Shown piece after piece: positions 7,208-15,836 of a stretch of 64,000 nt of DNA. Position 1 is the stretch's first letter, and each line of letters begins with the position of its first letter. Made by a program: the position numbers and the translations under genes. Below the pieces are notes generated by a model, which searched no databases, was not told where the DNA came from, and saw nothing but the letters and a program-made list of their open reading frames with translations. Origin of the DNA: Patescibacteria group bacterium (GTDB lineage: Bacteria > Patescibacteriota > Patescibacteriia > 2-12-FULL-60-25); contig JALNYW010000001.1 in assembly GCA_023229665.1 (NCBI GenBank), positions 248,001 through 312,000 of the forward strand, given 5' to 3'.

Positions 7208-8272
7208 TTAATGGATGAAGGGTTGGATGGATTGCCGGATCCATTCCGGAATCTTATTCACGAAGTCGTGGAACTCCGGGACATTCGTATAGGCGAAGCC
7301 GAGCGCAATGACGATGAAGATGACGCCGATCGTATCCACCACGGCCATCCAGGGGCTGTACCCGCCGTAATAGGGCGATTGGGCCGCGCCGCGCAGCGGA
7401 CCCGTAATCATATGGAAGACGATGAAGAGCAATACGATGGCGAGCCAGAGCGGTATTCCCGCCGGAACCATCCAGCCAAAGATGGCGCCGGTCGTGATCA
7501 GCGAAAGCAAAGCCGCAATCCAGACCAGAGCAAGCAAGGCGCTCATGAGACCGAGTACGGGCGACGCGCCGGGGCGCGGCGTTTTCGGTTCCCATTGGTA
7601 ATGGTACTTATACTTCTCCCAATCTTGGGCCTGGCTCTGCCATTCCTCTTTCTTCCCCTTCCATTTCTCTTGCCAATTTTTCAGCTCCGATTTTTCGATG
7701 GCGCTCTCGACCTCGTCCTTCACGCGCTTCACGATTTCCTGCGCGGTAAATGGCGCGCCATACGCGGCCGCCTTCTGCTCGCCCGTGGTCGCGTATGGAA
7801 TGACGAACATCAACGCGACATATACCAAGATACCCGCGCCACCCGTCAAAACCGTCATCAAAATGAACGCGGCGCGTACTAACGTCACATCTACGTCGAA
7901 AAACGCGGCCAAACCCGTACACACGCCGGCAATCCACGCGCCTTCGCGGATCAGGTACAGGCTTTTCGGGGCTTGCTTCGGTTGTTCTTTCGCTTTCGGA
8001 GCTTCTGAAGCGTCATTCGCGCCATGCACCGGTCCCATCACGCGGATAATCTCGTCGATTTCCTGTTTCGTGATGACATCTTTGTTCGGCCCAAGATAGC
8101 CCGAACACTTATCGCCGATGGCGTGCTCAAGATCGCTTAAAATTTCCTCTTTATCAGGATCTTCTTTCAATTGCGCCTCCGCCTGCGCGAGATATCCCTG
8201 CAACGCTTCAAACGCCTGCTCTTCGAGCTGATAGGCTTTGCCGTTCAAATGGATGGACGTGATTTTATGCAT
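7208..8272 (-). CDS. PspC domain membrane protein
   Basis: A 354-residue protein. The N-terminal 100 residues are acidic and helical. The PspC domain follows at about 103-165 (LYLIREGAWIAGVCTGLAAF, DVTLVRAAFI, YVALMFVIP), then a charged Trp/Lys-rich linker (about 190-230) and three or four C-terminal membrane helices. PspC proteins belong to the phage-shock envelope stress response. It directly follows the PadR-type regulator with one base between stop and start, a common regulator/PspC pairing. Confidence 0.85.
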   Translation of the reverse strand: MHKITSIHLNGKAYQLEEQAFEALQGYLAQAEAQLKEDPDKEEILSDLEHAIGDKCSGYLGPNKDVITKQEIDEIIRVMGPVHGANDASEAPKAKEQPKQAPKSLYLIREGAWIAGVCTGLAAFFDVDVTLVRAAFILMTVLTGGAGILVYVALMFVIPYATTGEQKAAAYGAPFTAQEIVKRVKDEVESAIEKSELKNWQEKWKGKKEEWQSQAQDWEKYKYHYQWEPKTPRPGASPVLGLMSALLALVWIAALLSLITTGAIFGWMVPAGIPLWLAIVLLFIVFHMITGPLRGAAQSPYYGGYSPWMAVVDTIGVIFIVIALGFAYTNVPEFHDFVNKIPEWIRQSIQPFIH

Positions 8273-8273
8273 A

Positions 8274-8597
8274 TTATTTACCGGTTTGGTTGATCGTTTT
8301 ATTGATCAGCGACCAATAGTTTTTCAGTTCGTTGAGATGGGCTTCGCCTTTTGGCGTGAGTGAATAGTATTTTCGTGGCGGACCGGCTTCGGACTCCTGC
8401 CACTCATAGTCCAGGAATCCCTCGCGGCGCAGTTTACTGAGAAGCGGATAGAGCGTCCCCTCCTGCGTCTTAAATTCCGTCTGGGCGAGCTGGTTCAAAA
8501 TGTCAGCCGCATAGACTTTTTTGGCAGCGATGATCTTCAAAACGAGGAACTCCAGGAGCCCGTTGCGGATGGGTTGAAATCGCTCGTTGACATTCAT
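8274..8597 (-). CDS. PadR-family transcriptional regulator
   Basis: A 107-residue winged-helix protein: NGLLEFLVLKIIAAKKVYAADIL, then EGTLYPLLSKLRREGFL and GPPRKYYSLTPKGEAHL, the PadR signature. The ATG at 8597 is preferred over an upstream extension because it opens the conserved domain and has AAGG four bases upstream. The start lies next to a perfect inverted repeat (8599-8620), so autoregulation is likely. Confidence 0.9.
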   Translation of the reverse strand: MNVNERFQPIRNGLLEFLVLKIIAAKKVYAADILNQLAQTEFKTQEGTLYPLLSKLRREGFLDYEWQESEAGPPRKYYSLTPKGEAHLNELKNYWSLINKTINQTGK

Positions 8598-8598
8598 A

Positions 8599-8620
8599 CT
8601 ACCTTGTAGTAAAAAGGTAG
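8599..8620. promoter_or_regulatory. Candidate PadR operator
   Basis: Perfect 7-bp inverted repeat CTACCTT / AAGGTAG with an 8-bp spacer, placed directly upstream of the padR-like start codon. Confidence 0.5.
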
Positions 8621-8694
8621 CATATGAAGGAAAAGGAGTCAAATCTAGAGCTTAGCGAGGCCGAAATCGCCCTCCTTCTGGGTTTGTATTATGC

Positions 8695-9909
8695 CTATGC
8701 CTTCGCTTTCATCGCACCCACGATGCGTTTTACCGCCAAAACAAAAGCCGCTTTGCGATAAGGGAGATGTTTTTCTTTCGCGAGTTCATCCAAAGCCTGA
8801 AACGAATTTTGCATAATAGGTTTGAGACGGGTTTGCACCTCTTCGGCGCTCCACTTCTCCCCTGCGCGATTTTGTTCCCATTCAAAATAGGAAACCGTGA
8901 CGCCGCCCGCATTCGCGAGTACGTCCGGAATCACCACGATCCCCTTTTGTTCAAAGATCGCATCGGCTTCAGGCGTGGTCGGTCCATTGGCTAGCTCAAG
9001 AATGTATTTCGCCTGTACATTCGCCGCGTTATCATCCCGCAATTGATTATCTAAAGCAGCCGGAATCAGAATATCAGCAGGTTTCGTGAGCAATTCTTCA
9101 TTCGTGATGATGGAAACGCCCTCGCTTTTGAAATCCGCGAGAGACTCCGGGACTTTCAAGCCTTCAGCGCGGCAATATGCGTGCTTGCTATCTGATAATC
9201 CGACAATAATTGCGCCATGTGCTTCCAAGATCCGCGCAATATTCGCGCCTGCATTTCCAAAACCCTGGATGATGACGGTTTTGCCCCGGAGTTCCTCGCC
9301 ACGTGATTTCAGGAATGCTTCCAGGACGTATACGCCTCCTTGGGCCGTGGCCGTATCACGTCCGAGGCTTCCGCCGAGCTCGACGGGTTTACCGGTAATC
9401 ATGCCCGGTTCTTTGCGACCGACGGTTTTTTCAAACTCATCCAAAATCCACCCCATAATTTGCGGCGTTGTGTACACGTCTGGCGCGGGCACGTCTTTCT
9501 CAACGCCAATAAACGGGGCCATGGTACGGCTCCAGGCACGCGCGACTTGTTCAATTTCGGCCGGAGAATGTGTTTTGGGATCAAACTGCGCCCCGCCCTT
9601 GCCGCCACCTAACGGGATGCCGACCACGGCGCATTTAATCGCCATGGCGGCCGCTAACGCCTTTACTTCGTCCAAATCCGCCATTGGATGGAAACGGATG
9701 CCGCCTTTATACGGTCCGCGGGCATTATTGAACTGTACGCGATAGATTTTGATGGTTTCATCCGACCCATCATCGCGTTTGATCATGATATCGCTCTGGT
9801 GGATATGCTCGGCTTCACGCAAAGGCGCGATGTCTTTTTCTTCAAGGTTGAGTATTTCCTTCGCTTCTTCAAGTCGGGTCAAATAGTTTTGGAAAGGGGT
9901 ATTTTTCAT
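8695..9909 (-). CDS. gdhA: Glutamate dehydrogenase (Glu/Leu/Phe/Val dehydrogenase family)
   Basis: A 404-residue, hexameric-type enzyme converting glutamate to 2-oxoglutarate and ammonia with NAD(P). Substrate-site motifs are GPYKGGIRFHP (about 65-75) and IPLGGGKGG with the catalytic lysine at about 104. The Rossmann motif is VIIQGFGNAGANIARIL (about 215-230), and ANAGGVTVSYFEW lies near the C-terminus. Length matches the family. It is one of few amino-acid metabolism genes in the window. AAGGA lies about 9 nt before the ATG. Confidence 0.95.
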   Translation of the reverse strand: MKNTPFQNYLTRLEEAKEILNLEEKDIAPLREAEHIHQSDIMIKRDDGSDETIKIYRVQFNNARGPYKGGIRFHPMADLDEVKALAAAMAIKCAVVGIPLGGGKGGAQFDPKTHSPAEIEQVARAWSRTMAPFIGVEKDVPAPDVYTTPQIMGWILDEFEKTVGRKEPGMITGKPVELGGSLGRDTATAQGGVYVLEAFLKSRGEELRGKTVIIQGFGNAGANIARILEAHGAIIVGLSDSKHAYCRAEGLKVPESLADFKSEGVSIITNEELLTKPADILIPAALDNQLRDDNAANVQAKYILELANGPTTPEADAIFEQKGIVVIPDVLANAGGVTVSYFEWEQNRAGEKWSAEEVQTRLKPIMQNSFQALDELAKEKHLPYRKAAFVLAVKRIVGAMKAKA

Positions 9910-9927
9910 AGTCTGTGTCCTTCCGTT

Positions 9928-10569
9928 TTACCCTCCGTTCGCCCAAGTGAACAGGTACACCTGTTTTGTTCCGTGATTCTTGAGCAATTTGGCGCATTCG
10001 ACGGCCGTCGCGCCGCTCGTGACGACATCGTCCGCTAGGATGACGAATTCCGGTGCTTTTCCCGCTATTTCAAACGCACCGCGCACATTCCCACGTCGCG
10101 CATCTTCATTTTTCAGGTCGGCGTTGGAAAGGGATTGCCGGCGACGTTTCAAAATATCCGTTGCGATGCGCACGCTTGTCTGTTTGACCACGGTGTTGGC
10201 CAGCGCCTGCACGTGGTCAAAGCCACGTTCCAAAATCCGGTGTTCGGAAGATGGGACTGGAATCAGCACAATGTCCGATGATGCCCAAACCGGCTTTTTG
10301 TCAGCCAAGAACCGTTGAAGAAGCCGCTCGAATGCGTCTTCCAGGCAGGTGGCGCTTTGATATTTGAATCCGGTGATAAGAGCGCGTAAAGCCGGGTCCG
10401 CATACGAGCCGACCGTCGTAATGGAGTCAATCGCTTCCAACTCTCGCGCCGGAATTCGAAACGAGATGCCGTTCAGGCATCTCGTACACATCCAGTCCCC
10501 TTGTGCGCCGCAATGGACGCATGCGGGCGGAAAGACGAGATCAAGGAGCCAACGGGTCAAGCGTGACAT
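9928..10569 (-). CDS. comF: ComF family phosphoribosyltransferase-like protein
   Basis: A 213-residue protein with a zinc-ribbon start (CVHCG, CTRC), LIPVPSSEHRILERGFDHVQALA and the PRPP-loop motif VILADDVVTSGATAVECA. These define ComF, implicated in DNA uptake and primosome-linked processing in naturally competent bacteria. The start at 10569 overlaps the preceding gene by 29 nt. It is the last gene of the secretion-like operon. Confidence 0.9.
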   Translation of the reverse strand: MSRLTRWLLDLVFPPACVHCGAQGDWMCTRCLNGISFRIPARELEAIDSITTVGSYADPALRALITGFKYQSATCLEDAFERLLQRFLADKKPVWASSDIVLIPVPSSEHRILERGFDHVQALANTVVKQTSVRIATDILKRRRQSLSNADLKNEDARRGNVRGAFEIAGKAPEFVILADDVVTSGATAVECAKLLKNHGTKQVYLFTWANGG

Positions 10570-11173
10570 CGGATGGGATCCAGGCATCGCCTTGTTTGGC
10601 GAAATAGACGGTCAAGCGAACGAGAGCCGTAACCGGTTCATTACGGTTGTCTTCCGTCACTTGTTGCGCCTGGACGTACACGATGGCCTGCGTATTGGTG
10701 AGTACGGGCGCGCTGCGCGTCTCCAACTCGGCGGAAAGGGTGCGCATGGTCTGGGACCAGGCTGGACCGAAAGACGGATGGTCGCGTCGGAGCTGTTCAA
10801 GACGGGTTTCGAGTTTGGTGCGGAACGAGGGAGTTACGATCGGGAGAAGCTCTCGGAGGCTGTCGAAGTTATCAGAGTTGGAATAGGTTCCCTGGCGGGC
10901 GGAAAAATCCAAGGCTTGGCGTTTAAGAGCCTCCTGAGCTTGCCGCTCCTTCTCTTCCGGGCTCGTCGGATCCGCCTTTACGGACGATGTCGGCGTGGAC
11001 GGAACGGCCTTGCTCGGATCGAACGGCGTTTCCACGCGCGTCGGCAAGGACGGCGGCTGTTGGTTCAGACCCGGAATGGCTGGCAGGACCGGACGAAGCA
11101 CGAACCAGATAACCAAGCCAATGCCGATGGCGCCGGCAACGGCCAGAATGGCGAACAGGATGCGTTTATTCAT
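10541..11173 (-). CDS. Hypothetical membrane-anchored protein of the secretion operon
   Basis: A 210-residue protein: N-terminal helix (5-27), a Pro/Ser/Thr-rich linker (30-75), then a helical plus beta domain ending WIPSDVTLDPLAP. The C-terminal part has the feel of an NTF2-like or VirB8-like exported domain, but I see no conserved motif to prove it. Position between VirB4 and ComF suggests a structural role in the same envelope machine. Confidence 0.6.
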   Translation of the reverse strand: MNKRILFAILAVAGAIGIGLVIWFVLRPVLPAIPGLNQQPPSLPTRVETPFDPSKAVPSTPTSSVKADPTSPEEKERQAQEALKRQALDFSARQGTYSNSDNFDSLRELLPIVTPSFRTKLETRLEQLRRDHPSFGPAWSQTMRTLSAELETRSAPVLTNTQAIVYVQAQQVTEDNRNEPVTALVRLTVYFAKQGDAWIPSDVTLDPLAP

Positions 11174-11206
11174 AGGTTATGTGTTACGTATTACGTGGCT
11201 GGAGTC
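11174..11206. repeat. Heptad repeat array (single arm)
   Basis: On the plus strand GTTATGT-GTTACGT-ATTACGT, a 7-bp period, lies between the virB4-like gene and the gene at 10541-11173. The array supplies the TAA stop of virB4 on the minus strand (ACG TAA). Compare 21850-21928, 51213-51281 and 53051-53108. Confidence 0.55.
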
Positions 11207-13098
11207 CCGCCTTGCTGCGCTTCCTCGAACTCTTTCTTTTGCGCTTCGATCTTAAGCAATTGCTGCGGATTGGTCGTGACGATCTGGTCTTCCGTATACG
11301 ACGCCACGACCTGAATGGCGGCATGCTTGGCTCCGGCAAAGAAAATACCTTCACCGACGCCGGACTCAAGCAAAAGATACTTTTCCGATTGCGTCAGTAA
11401 GAAGGTTCTTGCGATCAAGTCGATCGAGGCTGGCGATTGCTTGAGCAGCATCTGCATCGAGCTATTGGTTACGATGGCTTGTCCGTACGGCGAGGTCAAA
11501 AAGTCGTTCACGTCTTGCGTAATCGTGGTGATGCCCAGGTAATACTTACGGCAGCGCTTCACCAAGGCGAAGATGAACTTGGCCGAATCTTCGGCTTGCA
11601 TGAGCCACCAGGCTTCGTCGATGACGAGGATACGCTTCTTTCGCTCGGAACGCACCACGTTCCAGATATAGTTGATGATGGTGTAAATCGCCATCGGACG
11701 CAGTTCATCTTCCAGATCGCGCACGGAGAACGTGACGAGCTGGTTATTCATCTGCACCGTGGTCGGCGAGTTCAAAAGCCCGGCAAAGGTGCCTTCGGTG
11801 AATTTGCGAAGCTTCACGATCAGCTCCGCCGTTCCTTCCATGCCCTCCAGAATATCCTGGAAGTCCTGCAGGATGGGCGGTTCTACCGATGCCAGGTCCA
11901 CGCCCGGAACAATGTCTTTTTTCGCGTACGTTTCGAGCAAGGCGCGGTCCAGGATGGAGTCTTCGGCGGTCGTGATCTTGCCCAACATCAGGCGCAAGAG
12001 ACCCTTGATCGTGATGACGGCGCTCCGGATGATGTCTTCCACCGAGAACGACTCGCCGGTTGGACGCGGCAAATCAAACGGGTTGATTTTGGAACGCGAA
12101 GCCAGGGAAATGTTGATATACGTGCCGCCGACCGCGTCGGACAAGGCTTTGTATTCCATTTCCGGGTCAATGACGATGACTTCGACGCCCATCATCATCG
12201 AGCGGATGATTTCCAGCTTCACGGCATATGATTTGCCGGCGCCGGATGTCGCGAAAATGATCGCATTCGCGTTTTGGAGCGAGAAGCGGTCAAAGATGAT
12301 AAGCGAGTTGTTGTGGCGGTTGACGCCGTACAAGATGCCGTTGTCGCTCGTGAGTTCCGCCGAAGTGAACGGGAAGGACGACGCGATCGGCGACGTGCTC
12401 ATGTTGAACGTGATCTGCAATTCGTCATTGCCGGCCGGGAGGGTCGAGTTAAACCCCTGCTCCGCTTGGAAATACGCGCGGCGCGTGTAAATCAACATGG
12501 CGCCGAAGGTGCTTTCCACTTGGCTGGTGACGCGTTCAAGCTCGGCCTTATCCGTCGAATAGAACGTGCAATAGAACGCGAATTGGAAGAAGTGTTCGAT
12601 GCCTTGTGTCAGGTCGTCGCGCAATTGTTCGATGTCGCGCAAGGCGGTTTCGGAAATCGGATCACGCGGCTTTCCGGATTCGGCGTCGGATGAAATCTGC
12701 GCTTCAAGCACGCCCACCTTCTTCTTCAGCTGTTTCAGGATGATATCCGCCTTGATCGGATAGAAATACATCGCGATATCGAGCTGGGTCGACAGGTTGA
12801 TGATCGGCGAGGCCCATCCGACCGTCACATAACGGGGATAGGTCACCACGAACAACGTGCGGCAAAACACGTCGCCCAGGCGGACGAATGACGGTTCGAC
12901 GATCATCGAGGCCGGCGCGATCAGGTCTTTGATGGAGGCGACGCCTTTTCGGTAAATCCGCTCTTCTTCAAGAGCGACTTTTTGCTCCTCCATCTGTCGC
13001 TTCTGCTCTTCTTTGGAAATGCCCTTTTGCAACTTCACTCCTCCCGCCGCGATTTGCGCCGGATCAATGCCTTGTTTTTTGTTGGGAGTGAATGCCAT
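11191..13098 (-). CDS. virB4: VirB4/TraC-type secretion ATPase
   Basis: A 635-residue protein with Walker A ATSGAGKSYAVK (about 284-294), Walker B RILVIDEAWWLM (about 490) and downstream VNDFLTSPYGQAIVTNSS, all typical of VirB4/TraC ATPases that power type IV secretion or conjugation. The N-terminal domain of canonical VirB4 is encoded separately by the preceding gene. The last codons lie in a heptad repeat. In CPR bacteria such clusters probably act in DNA uptake or surface structures rather than classical conjugation (inference). Confidence 0.9.
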   Translation of the reverse strand: MAFTPNKKQGIDPAQIAAGGVKLQKGISKEEQKRQMEEQKVALEEERIYRKGVASIKDLIAPASMIVEPSFVRLGDVFCRTLFVVTYPRYVTVGWASPIINLSTQLDIAMYFYPIKADIILKQLKKKVGVLEAQISSDAESGKPRDPISETALRDIEQLRDDLTQGIEHFFQFAFYCTFYSTDKAELERVTSQVESTFGAMLIYTRRAYFQAEQGFNSTLPAGNDELQITFNMSTSPIASSFPFTSAELTSDNGILYGVNRHNNSLIIFDRFSLQNANAIIFATSGAGKSYAVKLEIIRSMMMGVEVIVIDPEMEYKALSDAVGGTYINISLASRSKINPFDLPRPTGESFSVEDIIRSAVITIKGLLRLMLGKITTAEDSILDRALLETYAKKDIVPGVDLASVEPPILQDFQDILEGMEGTAELIVKLRKFTEGTFAGLLNSPTTVQMNNQLVTFSVRDLEDELRPMAIYTIINYIWNVVRSERKKRILVIDEAWWLMQAEDSAKFIFALVKRCRKYYLGITTITQDVNDFLTSPYGQAIVTNSSMQMLLKQSPASIDLIARTFLLTQSEKYLLLESGVGEGIFFAGAKHAAIQVVASYTEDQIVTTNPQQLLKIEAQKKEFEEAQQGGTPAT

Positions 13099-13102
13099 AG
13101 GG

Positions 13103-13795
13103 TTAGCCTTCGACCTGCATACGGCTTAAGTCCGTCATGCGCTGGGTTTCAAACATTTCCGGGTTATAGACCGTGTAATACAGCTCGATGAGGCTTTGCG
13201 TATCGAGCTGGACCGCATTCAACGACATCGAAGACAGTCCGCCGATGATCTGGTTGACGCGCAGACTCATGTCGAACTTCATTTTTTGGAACTTATCTTC
13301 GGTGAGCTTGCTCGCCACGGTCGGCGTGAGGATTTCTCCCATCCGCTGGAAAAAGTTCTTTTGCGTACTGCCGCCGGCTTTATCGGCCGAGCTGTACGGA
13401 ACCACGACGTAAAAACGTTTCTGCATGATGTCGCCCAACTTCACGAGTTGTTTGACGAATTCGCGGTAGTCTCGGATTTGGCGTTTCAATAAATCATTGC
13501 TTTGGGTTTTCTCGTTTTCATCCAAGGTCCGCATGTAGGTATCGATATTCATGCGGCGCGACTGGATGACGACCTGGATCGGGAATTCCAGGGCATTCAG
13601 GAACTGCATGTAGGCCTGGACGATGGCGTTCTGTTCGTCAACCGACTTCAACGCGAAGTTGATGCTGGAAACCAGGAGCACGCAGCGCAAGGTCCCATCC
13701 TTCAAAATGACAATATCGTCACGGATTTCCGCGATGTCCAGGAATTTCTGGGCAGGGACGCCAGGCTTTGGTCCCGCGAGCTTTCGGCTTTGCAT
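13103..13795 (-). CDS. VirB4/TraC N-terminal domain protein
   Basis: A 230-residue protein: QKFLDIAEIRDDIVILKDGTL, then INFALKSVDEQNAIVQAYMQFLNAL. This corresponds to the N-terminal domain of VirB4/TraC proteins, here a separate gene ending 5 nt before the ATPase start. I treat the split as genuine gene organisation because both parts have clean ends. It presumably assembles with the ATPase at the inner membrane. Confidence 0.75.
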   Translation of the reverse strand: MQSRKLAGPKPGVPAQKFLDIAEIRDDIVILKDGTLRCVLLVSSINFALKSVDEQNAIVQAYMQFLNALEFPIQVVIQSRRMNIDTYMRTLDENEKTQSNDLLKRQIRDYREFVKQLVKLGDIMQKRFYVVVPYSSADKAGGSTQKNFFQRMGEILTPTVASKLTEDKFQKMKFDMSLRVNQIIGGLSSMSLNAVQLDTQSLIELYYTVYNPEMFETQRMTDLSRMQVEG

Positions 13796-13797
13796 GG

Positions 13798-14241
13798 TCA
13801 GGGTGCGTTGTCTTCTTCGGGATTATACACCCCGCCCGTGTTCACCGTGAGGGCGAGATCGCGGAGGCGGCTTGATTCGGGGCGGCTCTTGGTCGCCATG
13901 ACGATTTTGGCGACTTCCGGCGGTTTCACAATGAGCGCTTTCAGCTCGGCCGTATCCTTCTCTTTGTTCCAGATCCGTTTCTTGGGACGGGTGCGAGTTT
14001 GCACGAAGTTCACGAAGAAAAGGTGGAAGGGTTGGCCATTGATCTTCAGGAAGGCAAAGGTCCCGGCCAAGACGGCCACGATGATCGCTCCGAAGATGAA
14101 TTGCGCGAGCGGAAAGATGCGGTACAGGATGAAAATGGCGAGAGTCGCCGCCAAACAAATCAAAAATTGGCGTACGGTGATAGGCCCAAGGATTTTGTCC
14201 TCGTTATCAATGAATTGCGGAACGACGAATTTCTCGGGCAT
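13798..14241 (-). CDS. PrgI family membrane protein
   Basis: A 147-residue protein beginning FVVPQFIDNEDKILGPITVRQF with two adjacent transmembrane helices (about 25-64) and a PFHLFFVNF turn. This is the PrgI architecture known from Gram-positive and CPR type IV secretion loci, where it sits next to virB4, as here. Confidence 0.85.
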   Translation of the reverse strand: MPEKFVVPQFIDNEDKILGPITVRQFLICLAATLAIFILYRIFPLAQFIFGAIIVAVLAGTFAFLKINGQPFHLFFVNFVQTRTRPKKRIWNKEKDTAELKALIVKPPEVAKIVMATKSRPESSRLRDLALTVNTGGVYNPEEDNAP

Positions 14242-14259
14242 CGGATTGATTATAACACG

Positions 14260-15831
14260 CTAGAGTTGGATTTTGGCGTTGAGCGCGATGATGGAGCCAA
14301 GTTCCTCTGCCGTGGGCAGTCTTGGGTCTGTTTTCCGCTTCTCTTCGACCAATTCGGATACCGGGCGGCCCGAAGAAAAGCTTTCCGTGACAAGGCGCAA
14401 ATACTGCTGCTGGAGCGTTGATTGGCGCCAGGCTTCCACGCCTTCCGTCCAGCGTTCAAAGGACTCGCGCTTTAACGTTTCTAATTTTTGGAAGACTTTT
14501 TCCGCCGCCTGCTGCGGGTCGCGCGAAAGGCGCCGGTACGCTTCGATGTCCATATTCCGAAGTTCATCCGCCAAGCTCGAAAGTTTCATTCCGGCCGCCA
14601 TGATCCCGTCCATGGTCGCGGGTTGCTGCGGGGCGGCCCCGGCTTGCGGCGTTTGTTTATTTCCCTCGACGATCATCTGTCGCAAGGCCTGGTCTCCGCG
14701 TACGGCCATGACTTTTTCGCGGTACCAAGCCGCGTGTTCCTCGCTTTCGCGCTTGCGGCGTTCCTCGATTTTCTTTTTTTGTTCGTCTTGAATCTTGATG
14801 ATCTTGCTTTTTGCCTCCTGCTCGACGATTTCCCGTTTTTCTTTATACGTATTTTCAATAACGACCGTGATGCGCTCCGCTTCGGCCGGATCAAATCCCA
14901 TGCCGCCGACTTTTTCCTCGCGTTGGAGCATCATCAAAATCTGTTCGCGGTTCCGCACGTCGCGTAAACGGGAGGAAATCAAATTCCGCAATCGGGTCAT
15001 CAAGAATTCCTCCAAAGGCTTTTGGAGATTGATGTTCTTGATGCACTCGTCAATGGTCGCCTCCAAAACCGGATCAAGGCGGCGTTCCTTTTGTTCGCCG
15101 ATCATGCCTTCGGTCTTCTTGTCCCCCGTTTTTGCCGCGCTCGAGGCGATGACGGCCTGCTCTGACTCCGTTTCCCTTTGTGAGTTTTGCAGCCAATCCG
15201 CAAAAGCCGTTTCCGACATGACTTGGGTCGCGGCCAAAAAATCCTTCATCCGTTCGATAAAAGCGAGGGCTTGCTGTTTTGCGAAACCCAAGCCCCCTTC
15301 CACCTGAGGACGTTGGAGGATATCCAATACCTGTTCCTCCGACCTCACTCCTTTTATATAGGAGACCAGCACGTCGCGCAGCCGGGCCACGGTCTCTTCT
15401 CCTAATAGGCTGATCTTCGCCAAGCTTGCGATGCGACGAGCCGCGGATCCATACGAAACCGGACGTAAAGAGATGCGTGTTACGGCCTGGATTTCGCTTT
15501 GTGGGGCGCCCAAATCCGTTAAACGCGCTTCCACGTCCCAAGCGACCAAATCCGCCAAGGGCAAGACCACCAATTCCAGGATCGTGCGTTCCACTTCATC
15601 GGGTTTACGATCCCCGGCTAACGCGCGTATGCGGTTCGTGAACTCCGCGCGGGATGTCTTGAGGAAGAGCAAATCCCAAACGACATCCATGATCCGGTCC
15701 CAGACGTCATTGTCATACGCGAGGGTTGTTTGCGCGCGCGTTTCGCGCTCCCCCGCCTCATTACCCAATAAGTACGCCTGGACCGAGCCGGGTTGTTGGT
15801 CAAAGAACTCCAGCCATTGGTCGCGTTTCAT
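14260..15831 (-). CDS. Large helical protein of the secretion operon (unknown)
   Basis: A 523-residue, soluble, almost entirely helical protein. A coiled-coil segment at about 320-385 is dense in K, E and Q (TYKEKREIVEQEAKSKIIKI). No catalytic motif and no signal peptide. It lies between the PrgI and VirB6-like genes with short gaps, so a cytoplasmic scaffold or coupling role for the secretion machine is plausible. Confidence 0.6.
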   Translation of the reverse strand: MKRDQWLEFFDQQPGSVQAYLLGNEAGERETRAQTTLAYDNDVWDRIMDVVWDLLFLKTSRAEFTNRIRALAGDRKPDEVERTILELVVLPLADLVAWDVEARLTDLGAPQSEIQAVTRISLRPVSYGSAARRIASLAKISLLGEETVARLRDVLVSYIKGVRSEEQVLDILQRPQVEGGLGFAKQQALAFIERMKDFLAATQVMSETAFADWLQNSQRETESEQAVIASSAAKTGDKKTEGMIGEQKERRLDPVLEATIDECIKNINLQKPLEEFLMTRLRNLISSRLRDVRNREQILMMLQREEKVGGMGFDPAEAERITVVIENTYKEKREIVEQEAKSKIIKIQDEQKKKIEERRKRESEEHAAWYREKVMAVRGDQALRQMIVEGNKQTPQAGAAPQQPATMDGIMAAGMKLSSLADELRNMDIEAYRRLSRDPQQAAEKVFQKLETLKRESFERWTEGVEAWRQSTLQQQYLRLVTESFSSGRPVSELVEEKRKTDPRLPTAEELGSIIALNAKIQL

Positions 15832-15836
15832 ACCTT

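Noticed and set aside
6864..7244. N-terminal extension of the M23 peptidase frame up to 7244
   Set aside because: The extension runs antisense through the GlsB-type gene and a terminator. A signal peptide and -10 box mark 6863 as the start.
13096..13106. Frameshift splitting a full-length VirB4
   Set aside because: Both parts have clean start and stop signals and separate domains, and I know the separate N-domain gene as a normal CPR arrangement.
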